DNA of 64,000 nucleotides. Source: CAYUVH01 sp964448135 (GTDB lineage: Bacteria > Verrucomicrobiota > Verrucomicrobiia > Limisphaerales > UBA8199). Positions 23,293 to 30,369 of the stretch are shown piece by piece. Location of the stretch: the NCBI GenBank assembly GCA_964448135.1, contig CAYUVH010000020.1:1-64000 (forward strand), written 5' to 3'. Made by a program: the position numbers and the translations under genes. The notes beneath the pieces were generated by a model. It saw nothing but the letters and a program-made list of their open reading frames with translations, did not search any database and was not told where the DNA came from. The stretch's first letter is position 1. Each line of letters begins with the position of its first letter.

Positions 23293-25248
23293 GTGAACCT
23301 GTTACCTTATCCCCGCTCGCTCAAGCGCTCTGCCGGACATTACGTGCTGCCCGCCCAGGGCACGCTGTATCTTGAACCCAATCTGCCACGCGACACGGTG
23401 ATGTTGCCCGTGGCTGAACGCCTGGTTGCCGCCGCCGGGGAAGCGGGCTGCAAACTGGAACTGGCCACCGGTCCGGCAAAACACCCTGCCCTCGCAATTT
23501 CGGCGCGCCAAAGCGCCTCCGCACCGCGCCAAAGCGAAGGGTACACGCTTTCGGTCTCTTCCCAAGGCATTGCCATCACTTATCGCGACGACGGTGGTCT
23601 TCGCGCGGCCGCCGCGACGCTGCGGCAGCTCATCCGTGAATTCGGGCGCAAGCTGCCCTGCCTGCGAATCACGGATTACCCGGACTTCTCCCGCCGCGGA
23701 GTGATGCTCGACATTTCTCGCGGCCGGGTTCCGAAACTCGAAACGCTGCTCGAACTTGTCGAACAACTTGCCGATTTCAAAATCAACGAGTTTCAGCTCT
23801 ACACGGAGCACACCTTCGCCTATCGCAACTACGAAGCGGTCTGGCGCGGCTGGGGCGCCCTCACGGGTGAGGAGATTCTCCGCCTCGACGCCCGGTGCCG
23901 CCGGCTCGGCATTGATCTGGTGCCGAACCAGAACTCCTTCGGTCACCTCCGTTACTGGCTCGAATATCCGCCGCTCACCAAACTTGGCGAAATCGACAAG
24001 CCCTACGAGGGTGCGGGCGGAACGTTTCTGCGGTATCCGACCACGCTGGCGCCCAATCATCCGGGCACGCTGCCGCTGCTGCGCGAATGGTTTGACGAAC
24101 TGCTGCCGCATTTCACCAGCAAATACTTCAACGTTGGTTGCGACGAAACCTGGGACCTGGGCCGCGGCCAGACCAAGGCACTTTGTGAGAAGCGTGGCAA
24201 GACACAGGTCTATCTCGATTTCCTCAAAAAGATCCACCGCGAGGTCAGGCAGCGGAAGCACAAGATGATGTTCTGGGGCGACATTATTCTCCACCATCCG
24301 GAACTGATTCGCGAGCTGCCGAAGGACGTCATTGCGCTGAACTGGGGTTACGAAACGAATCATCCCTTCCAGAAGGAAGCCGCGCACTTCGCGCGCTCAG
24401 GCGTGCCGTTTTACGTGTGCCCCGGCACCTCCACCTGGATGACGCTCATTGGCCGCCACGACAACGGGTTCGCCAACCTGCGTCTGGGCGCGGAGGCCGG
24501 ACGCAAGCATGGGGCGATGGGTTTCCTCAATACCGATTGGGGTGACGGCGGGCATCCCCAACCGCTCGTCGTAAGCTGGGCGCCCTATCTGCTGGGCGCC
24601 GCGTTGAGCTGGTGCGCGGGCAAGGATCCGAAGTCGCTGGAGAAGTTGCTGGTGCCCGTGCTGAGCCGCGATGTCTTTCACGAACCCGCCGGCCACATCG
24701 CCCGCGCCGCCGTTGCGCTCGGTTTCGCTCATCGCAAGTTCGATTACTACGCGCCGAACGTCACCCCCTTCGGCACCGTCGTTGCCGCGCCCATCCCGCG
24801 CACGCGTGAACTCATGTGCCGCGACGGGTTGAAGTATTACGCGCGCATCCCCGCGAAAAACATCCGCGCCGCTCTCGCTGAAGTCGAAGCCCAACGCAAA
24901 GTGCTGGCTCAGGCCAGGCCGGCAACGCAGAGCGGCCTGCTGCATGCGATTGATCTGGATCTGGCCGCTCGCATGGCGGCTTCCTCCTGCCGGATCATGC
25001 TCTGGCAACAAGCGTTGGCCGCCGGCAAGACCGCCGACGCCCGACGCCTGGCCGACGCCGGGATTCGCGAACTGAGGAGCATCGACATGGACTTCCGCGA
25101 CAATTGGTCCATTCGCAACAAAGGGACCGCCGACACATCGGCGCCGTTCCTGCGCTGGAGAATTCACGATTATCGGCGGGCCGCGCTGCATTTCCCACCG
25201 GACGTCGCAAAAGTGAAACCCGTCACGAATCTTCCAGCCGCCGCCTGA
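23293..25248 (+). CDS. Glycoside hydrolase family 20-like beta-N-acetylhexosaminidase
   Basis: A 651-residue protein starting at GTG 23293, with GGAAGG about nine bases upstream. An N-terminal GH20b-like domain (~1-130; YPRSLKRSAGHYVLP, EGYTLSVSSQGIAITYRDDGGLR) precedes a TIM barrel (RGVMLDISRGRVPKLETL; ELYTEHTF-like QLYTEHTFAY). The catalytic Asp-Glu pair is seen in FNVGCDETWDLG (~residues 280-291). Family members remove terminal GlcNAc or GalNAc residues. No signal peptide is evident, so it may be cytoplasmic and process imported oligosaccharides. The C-terminal ~200 residues are helical. A role in chitin or wall-fragment recycling is plausible but not shown. Confidence 0.85.
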   Translation: MNLLPYPRSLKRSAGHYVLPAQGTLYLEPNLPRDTVMLPVAERLVAAAGEAGCKLELATGPAKHPALAISARQSASAPRQSEGYTLSVSSQGIAITYRDDGGLRAAAATLRQLIREFGRKLPCLRITDYPDFSRRGVMLDISRGRVPKLETLLELVEQLADFKINEFQLYTEHTFAYRNYEAVWRGWGALTGEEILRLDARCRRLGIDLVPNQNSFGHLRYWLEYPPLTKLGEIDKPYEGAGGTFLRYPTTLAPNHPGTLPLLREWFDELLPHFTSKYFNVGCDETWDLGRGQTKALCEKRGKTQVYLDFLKKIHREVRQRKHKMMFWGDIILHHPELIRELPKDVIALNWGYETNHPFQKEAAHFARSGVPFYVCPGTSTWMTLIGRHDNGFANLRLGAEAGRKHGAMGFLNTDWGDGGHPQPLVVSWAPYLLGAALSWCAGKDPKSLEKLLVPVLSRDVFHEPAGHIARAAVALGFAHRKFDYYAPNVTPFGTVVAAPIPRTRELMCRDGLKYYARIPAKNIRAALAEVEAQRKVLAQARPATQSGLLHAIDLDLAARMAASSCRIMLWQQALAAGKTADARRLADAGIRELRSIDMDFRDNWSIRNKGTADTSAPFLRWRIHDYRRAALHFPPDVAKVKPVTNLPAAA

Positions 25249-25251
25249 CGT

Positions 25252-25968
25252 ATGTCCCTTGCCGACGAACGTCGTGATTATCACGTGGCGTCGCTTCGCC
25301 GCGCGGACCTCGATCCGGACCCCATCGCGCAGTTCAAGCGCTGGATCGAACAGGTCCAGGGAGTTCGTGCCGGTGGAAAGCTCCGCCGTTTCCTCATCCG
25401 GGTTTACAAGGCTTTCCTGTTGCCCGGCGGTTCAGGACCGGTGGATTTCAGTGCCATGACGCTGGCCACGGTCGATGCCGACGGTCGCCCCTCCGCGCGC
25501 ACCGTCCTGCTCAAAGGCGTGGATGAGCGGGGCTTCCTCTTTTTCACCAACTACGACAGCCGTAAGGGCCGCGAACTCGCTCAGAATCCAAACGCTGCGC
25601 TCGTCTTCTATTGGGCCGACCTCGAACGCCAGGTCTGCGTTGCGGGCGAAGTCAGCAAGCTGCCCGAAAGCGAATCGGAGGCTTATTTCAACAGCCGGCC
25701 GATCATGAGCCGGGTGGCCGCCATCGCCTCCCGGCAAAGCACCCCCATCAAGGACCGCGCAGAACTCGAGGCGCGCTTCGATGAAACAGCGAACCAACAC
25801 CACGGGGACAAGGGTACGCGGCCCAAACGGCCCGCGCATTGGGGAGGTTATGCGTTAAACCCGCGGCGGATGGAATTCTGGCAGGGCCGTCCCAGCCGGC
25901 TTCACGACCGGTTCAGCTACACGCGCATGCCGGATGGTCAGTGGCAGATCGAACGGCTGATGCCCTGA
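25252..25968 (+). CDS. pdxH: Pyridoxamine 5'-phosphate oxidase
   Basis: A 238-residue FMN enzyme that oxidises pyridoxine or pyridoxamine phosphate to pyridoxal phosphate. Family hallmarks are LATVDADGRPSARTVLLKGV, FFTNYDSRKGRELAQNPNAA, ASRQSTPIKDRAELEARF and the C-terminal MEFWQGRPSRLHDRFSYTR. The length is slightly longer than the common ~215 residues because of a 20-25-residue N-terminal stretch. It begins three bases after the GH20 gene, so the two are probably co-transcribed although functionally unrelated. Confidence 0.95.
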   Translation: MSLADERRDYHVASLRRADLDPDPIAQFKRWIEQVQGVRAGGKLRRFLIRVYKAFLLPGGSGPVDFSAMTLATVDADGRPSARTVLLKGVDERGFLFFTNYDSRKGRELAQNPNAALVFYWADLERQVCVAGEVSKLPESESEAYFNSRPIMSRVAAIASRQSTPIKDRAELEARFDETANQHHGDKGTRPKRPAHWGGYALNPRRMEFWQGRPSRLHDRFSYTRMPDGQWQIERLMP

Positions 25969-26045
25969 GCCTCAGCATGGACTCGGCCAATCCGCTGGAT
26001 TGACCCAAAATATTATCTGCTCTTCATCAGTTTCTTTTGTTGAAC

Positions 26046-26073
26046 TTGGCGCGCCCGCGCGGGATTTTAATAC
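26046..26073 (+). promoter_or_regulatory. Possible sigma-70-type promoter for the 26144 gene
   Basis: TTGGCG (26046-26051) and TAATAC (26068-26073) are separated by 16 bases, about 70 bases before the ATG. The -10 is a good match, the -35 moderate. The spacer is a self-complementary GC run (GCGCGCCCGCGCGGG). Confidence 0.35.
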
Positions 26074-26143
26074 ACACAGTGCAGACAGGGTGGCCCGCCC
26101 CAATGTCGAGCGCGTTGTTCCCTGTTGAATCGGAGACACGGTT

Positions 26144-26707
26144 ATGGACAAACGCGGAACATTATCAAACCCTTCAACCACCGACACGCCCTGCCTAGTG
26201 CTGGTCATCTATGAGGATCGCGTCATGCGCGAACAAGCGGCGCGGCTGTGCGATCAATTGGAACGACATTTCGACAGCAAACACGGGTTCGAGTTCTCCT
26301 GGTGGTCATTTGATCATTTGATGGCCTCTCTCAGCGCCACGGAGGCCGCCCAGCGCGCCGCCGAAGCCCGGCTCCTGCTGTTCGCCGTCCGACCGGAAGG
26401 CGAATTTCCGGCGGAGGTAAGCCGCTGGATGGAAAGCTGGATCGGCCTGCGTTCCGGCCGCGAGGGCACGCTGATCAACCTGCTGGAATTGTCCCCGGAA
26501 TGGGGCGGCGGTTTGAGCGCCAAACACCAATTCCTGCGCACGACCGCCCGCCGGCTGGGCGCCGACTACCTTACGCGGCTGCCCGAGAGCCTGCAGCATT
26601 TGATTCCCGACACCGTGGAATGGTGCGCCGAACGCGCCGGACAAATGACCGGGGTGCTGGAGGCGATCATCAGCCAGCGGACGCAACCGCCCCGTTCATT
26701 CCATTAA
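26144..26707 (+). CDS. Conserved-looking protein of unknown function
   Basis: A 187-residue soluble protein with no signal peptide or membrane segment. It shows alternating hydrophobic strands and helices (PCLVLVIYED, FEFSWWSFDHLM, EARLLLFAVRPEG, EGTLINLLEL), as in small three-layer alpha/beta folds such as receiver or TIR domains, but the motifs of those families are absent. Codon composition is like the neighbours, so it looks genuine. Its stop codon overlaps that of convergent gyrA by four bases (TTAA shared). I do not recognise a family. Confidence 0.7.
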   Translation: MDKRGTLSNPSTTDTPCLVLVIYEDRVMREQAARLCDQLERHFDSKHGFEFSWWSFDHLMASLSATEAAQRAAEARLLLFAVRPEGEFPAEVSRWMESWIGLRSGREGTLINLLELSPEWGGGLSAKHQFLRTTARRLGADYLTRLPESLQHLIPDTVEWCAERAGQMTGVLEAIISQRTQPPRSFH

Positions 26708-29406
26708 GCCGGTTTTTCCGCTTCGTCGCCCACGGCTTCCTGTTGCTGCTGTTCGCTGATCACCGGGGCGATGGCTTGAAGTTTGTCGCCTTCGGCGAGA
26801 CCGATCACTTTCACGCCCTGCGTGTTGCGGCCGGCTTCGCGAATGTCCTTCACAAATGTCCGCACCATCTGGCCGCCCGTGGTGATGATCATGATCTCGT
26901 CGGTTTCCCGCACGGGCAAAGCGCCCACGACGCGACCAGTCTTGTCGGTCGTCTTCATCGTGATGATGCCTTTGCCGCCGCGTGATTGCAGTCGATAGAC
27001 CTGTTCGGTCGTGCCATCTTCCAGGACCTGGTCGAACGGCGTGCGTTTGCCGATGCCGTTTTCCCCGACGACGAGCAACGTCGTGTCCTTGACGACAATG
27101 CTCACCGCCACGACCGCGTCCGTGCTCTCCAGATTGATGCCGCGCACACCGGCCGCGGGGCGTCCCATCGCGCGCACGTCCTCCTCCGAGAAGCGAATGC
27201 TCATGCCCTCGGTGGTAATGATGACCACCTGGTCGGCGCCGGACGTCAGCTTCACGTCAATGAGCGCATCATTTGGCTCGATGCCGATCGCGATGATGCC
27301 ACCTTTGCGAACGTTTCCGAAGTCCTCCAAGGGAGTCTTCTTGACGGTGCCCTGGCGGGTGCAAAAGAACAGGAAGCCGGGCTGCTGCCAGGTCGTGTCT
27401 TCCTTGTTCGGTCCGGTCTTGGCCACGATGCGAATGAGGGCGGCAATGGTCTCCCCGGTCTTCAACTCCAGCAAATTGGCGATGCTCCGCCCTTTCGCGG
27501 CGCGGCCCATGTCCGGAATCTCGTGCACGCGCTCCACGTACACCCGGCCGGTGTTCGTGAAGAACATCAGGTAATCGTGCGTGCCGGCGGTGAACAGGTG
27601 TTCAATGAAATCCTTGTCCTCTTCGGCGCCACCCTCGCGCGTCGCCATGCCAATGACGCCCTTGCCGCCACGGCGTTGCGCGCGGTACGAATTGATGTTC
27701 GTGCGCTTGATCAGGCCGTTGTGGCTGAGGGTGATGATGACGCCTTCATTGGCGATCAAATCCTCGATGGCGATCTCGCCTTCGTCCGGCACGAGGTCCG
27801 TGAGCCGGGGGGTGGCGTATTTTTCTTTGATCGCCAGCAACTCGGCTTTAATGATGGCCAGCACCCGGGATTCCTTGGCCAGAATGTCGAGCAGATCCTT
27901 GATGCGCGCCACCAGCGTTTCATATTCCGCGCGGACTTTGTCAATTTCCAGTCCGGTCAACTGGTAGAGGCGCATTTCCAGGATGGCATTGGCCTGGGCC
28001 TCGCTGAAGCAGTAGCGGCCGTTGATGAGCCGGGCTTCGGAGCGGATGAGAATCCCCAGCTTTTCGACCTGGGCGCGGCCGAACTCGAACGCGAGCAGCT
28101 TGATTTTGGCCTCTTCGCGATTGGAGGAACTGCGGATGATGCGGATGAACTCGTCCAGATTCGAGAGTGCGATGAGGAAACCCTCCAACTGCTCGGCGCG
28201 TTCCTCGGCTTTGCGCAACTCGTAACGGGTGCGGCGCAGGACGACCTCACGGCGGTGCTCGATGTAGCACGCGATGAGGTCTTTGAGCGGGAGCGTTTTG
28301 GGACGACCGCGGTCAATCGCCAGGGCGTTCACGGCGAAGCTGCTTTCGAGCGCGGTGAACTTGTAGAGATTGTTGATCACCACCTTGGCGATGGCGTCGC
28401 GCTTGATCTCGATGACCACGCGCGTATTTTCGTCGGATTCGTCGCGGACGCCGGTGATGTCGGTGATGATCTTCTCATTCACGAGATCAGCGATGCGCTC
28501 GACGAGGACGGCGCGGTTTACGTTGTACGGAATTTCGGTGATGACGATTTGCTCACGGCCGCCCTTGAGCTGTTCGAGGCCAACCTTGCCGCGGACTTTC
28601 AAGCTACCGCGGCCGGTGGCGAAATATTGCTTCACGCCTTCGAGGCCGCAGACCATGCAACCGGTCGGGAAGTCCGGACCTTTGACGTGGACCATCAGCT
28701 CCTTGAGTGTGATGGCCGGATTATCGATCTGCGCGCAAATGCCATCAATGACTTCGCCCAGGTTGTGGGGGGCCATGTTCGTGGCCATGCCGACGGCGAT
28801 GCCGGTGCCGCCATTGATGAGGAGATTCGGAAACGCGGAGGGAAAAACGACGGGTTCGGTGAGGCGTTCGTCGTAATTGGGGACGAAGTCCACCGTGTCC
28901 TTCTCCATGTCGTCCATCAACGTGCCGCCGAGGGGGCTCAGGCGGGCTTCGGTATAACGCATGGCCGCGGGTGGGTCGCCTTCGACGGAACCGAAATTCC
29001 CCTGGGAATCCACGAGCCGCTCGCGCATCGCCCAGGGCTGGGCCATGTGGACGAGGGTGGGATAAATCACCGCTTCGCCGTGCGGATGGTAATTGCCGGA
29101 AGTATCGCCGCAAATCTTGGCGCACTTCATGTGCTTCTTGGGCGCGTAAAGGCCCAGCTCGTGCATCGCAAAGAGAATGCGCCGCTGCGAAGGCTTCAAT
29201 CCGTCGCGCACGTCGGGCAGCGCGCGGGAAATGATGACCGACATCGAGTAATCGAGGAACGAATTCTTGATCTCGTCGGCCACGTTGATCTTGGCGATGA
29301 CCTCATTTTGCGCAAAAAAAGGCGTGCCGCCTTCCCTGGCGGGAGGCGTGGGCGGGACCGGTTCGTCCGGCGTATTCGGCGTATTATTTTCAGTTTCGTC
29401 GGGCAT
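26704..29406 (-). CDS. gyrA: DNA gyrase subunit A
   Basis: A 900-residue type II topoisomerase subunit. The breakage-reunion domain carries the catalytic Tyr 151 (AAMRYTEARLS) and the DYSMSVIISRALPDVRDG start. The C-terminal wrapping domain contains a GyrA box, QRRGGKG, which separates it from ParC. A ~30-residue Pro-rich N-terminal extension precedes the core. The quinolone-pocket helix reads YHPHGEAVIYPT: the positions equivalent to E. coli Ser83 and Asp87 are Ala112 and Pro116. It is the last gene of a collinear gyrB - zeta-like - small protein - gyrA run. With GyrB it introduces negative supercoils. Confidence 0.97.
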   Translation of the reverse strand: MPDETENNTPNTPDEPVPPTPPAREGGTPFFAQNEVIAKINVADEIKNSFLDYSMSVIISRALPDVRDGLKPSQRRILFAMHELGLYAPKKHMKCAKICGDTSGNYHPHGEAVIYPTLVHMAQPWAMRERLVDSQGNFGSVEGDPPAAMRYTEARLSPLGGTLMDDMEKDTVDFVPNYDERLTEPVVFPSAFPNLLINGGTGIAVGMATNMAPHNLGEVIDGICAQIDNPAITLKELMVHVKGPDFPTGCMVCGLEGVKQYFATGRGSLKVRGKVGLEQLKGGREQIVITEIPYNVNRAVLVERIADLVNEKIITDITGVRDESDENTRVVIEIKRDAIAKVVINNLYKFTALESSFAVNALAIDRGRPKTLPLKDLIACYIEHRREVVLRRTRYELRKAEERAEQLEGFLIALSNLDEFIRIIRSSSNREEAKIKLLAFEFGRAQVEKLGILIRSEARLINGRYCFSEAQANAILEMRLYQLTGLEIDKVRAEYETLVARIKDLLDILAKESRVLAIIKAELLAIKEKYATPRLTDLVPDEGEIAIEDLIANEGVIITLSHNGLIKRTNINSYRAQRRGGKGVIGMATREGGAEEDKDFIEHLFTAGTHDYLMFFTNTGRVYVERVHEIPDMGRAAKGRSIANLLELKTGETIAALIRIVAKTGPNKEDTTWQQPGFLFFCTRQGTVKKTPLEDFGNVRKGGIIAIGIEPNDALIDVKLTSGADQVVIITTEGMSIRFSEEDVRAMGRPAAGVRGINLESTDAVVAVSIVVKDTTLLVVGENGIGKRTPFDQVLEDGTTEQVYRLQSRGGKGIITMKTTDKTGRVVGALPVRETDEIMIITTGGQMVRTFVKDIREAGRNTQGVKVIGLAEGDKLQAIAPVISEQQQQEAVGDEAEKPA

Positions 29407-29460
29407 GGGAAAAGGGGTTGCGGAAAACCAGGGATTCTTTCGCGAGTTTAAATCACTAAA

Positions 29461-29748
29461 TTATTTCTTGGGACGATCGTTTAAGGCTAGCGCAGCAGGG
29501 CTGTGTTTCTGCAATTCAGCTATCTTCCGGGCGAGTTCTTCCACCTGTTTGCACAGGCGATCCTCATAGGGACCCGTCTCGTCGGGGCCAAGACATTTTA
29601 CTTTCTCATCTTCCCAGATGACATATTTGGTGCCAAAACGCCGGGCGCGATGAATCGCGTCGAGCGCCGCCTGTGTCAGCGCCTGCTCAACCTGATAGTC
29701 TTCCACGTCCATGAAAGACTCGTCCCAATCTTCAAAATCGAATTTCAT
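29461..29748 (-). CDS. Small acidic protein partnered with a zeta-toxin-like gene
   Basis: A 95-residue acidic, mainly helical protein (MKFDFEDWDESFMDVEDYQV; ELARKIAELQKHSPAALALN). Its ATG overlaps the TGA of the upstream P-loop gene (ATGA at 29745-29748), so translation is coupled. Size and coupling suggest an antitoxin or regulator of the neighbour, but it is not recognisably an epsilon-type antitoxin and lies downstream, not upstream, of the presumed toxin. It ends 54 bases before gyrA. Confidence 0.72.
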   Translation of the reverse strand: MKFDFEDWDESFMDVEDYQVEQALTQAALDAIHRARRFGTKYVIWEDEKVKCLGPDETGPYEDRLCKQVEELARKIAELQKHSPAALALNDRPKK

Positions 29749-30323
29749 AACGGGATATTCGCGTCCGCCAACGCAGCACGAAAACGAGCGCGATCCCTGA
29801 CCACCTCCCGGCCGTCTTTCAAAGCCGCGATCAAGCGGGGTCCGGACAGATCGTTTTCAAATAGTTTCCAAGTGTGAAAAAGCGGACGGTAAACCTGGAA
29901 GAAGTTATGAATGGTTTTGGTGAAACGCCGGCGGGAAATCTCCTCGGAAATATCGTGGCCTCCTTCGACAACGCGTTGGCGAATTCTCGAAATTGTCACT
30001 TCCGGGGCCTTGACCCACAGAAAATATGCTTTCAAGATGAAGCCGGCAGAGCGCGCTTCTCGCAGCCAGCCAACCGCAGTTTTTCCGCTCATGGTCGTTT
30101 CCCAAGTAAAACCCACACCCAAACGAATAAGCTCACGAATGCGCGTGAGCGCGATGCGCCCAGCCTGGATTGCCGCAGAATCAGGGTCATAGGGAGACAA
30201 CCCGCGCGCTATCAGGTCTGCATTCACGAATTCCAATTGTTTGACGTGGTCGGGCAGATAGCGATCGGCGAACGTTGTCTTCCCCACACCGTTTGGCCCG
30301 GCGATGATGTAGAGGGTTGGCAT
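29745..30323 (-). CDS. Zeta-toxin-like P-loop kinase
   Basis: A 192-residue P-loop NTPase. The Walker A motif is GPNGVGKTTFAD (residues 8-19), followed by FVNADLIARGLSPYDPDSAA, the FTWETTMSG segment and basic RIRQRVVEGGHDI, in the order seen in zeta-toxin/UDP-GlcNAc kinase relatives. Chromosomal proteins of this size are often annotated as zeta toxin or AAA ATPase, and activity is rarely tested. It sits 46 bases downstream of gyrB and is coupled to a small acidic gene. A toxin-antitoxin role is a reasonable guess; a nucleotide-sugar or other small-molecule kinase is the alternative. Confidence 0.8.
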   Translation of the reverse strand: MPTLYIIAGPNGVGKTTFADRYLPDHVKQLEFVNADLIARGLSPYDPDSAAIQAGRIALTRIRELIRLGVGFTWETTMSGKTAVGWLREARSAGFILKAYFLWVKAPEVTISRIRQRVVEGGHDISEEISRRRFTKTIHNFFQVYRPLFHTWKLFENDLSGPRLIAALKDGREVVRDRARFRAALADANIPL

Positions 30324-30369
30324 CCCCGGTTCACAGTTCGCACAAAGTCATTTCCAACAATTCGCCCGC

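Noticed and set aside
26986..29451. An 821-codon open frame on the plus strand across gyrA
   Set aside because: It is antisense to an unambiguous gyrA, has no domain, and is explained by the GC-rich third positions of the true gene.
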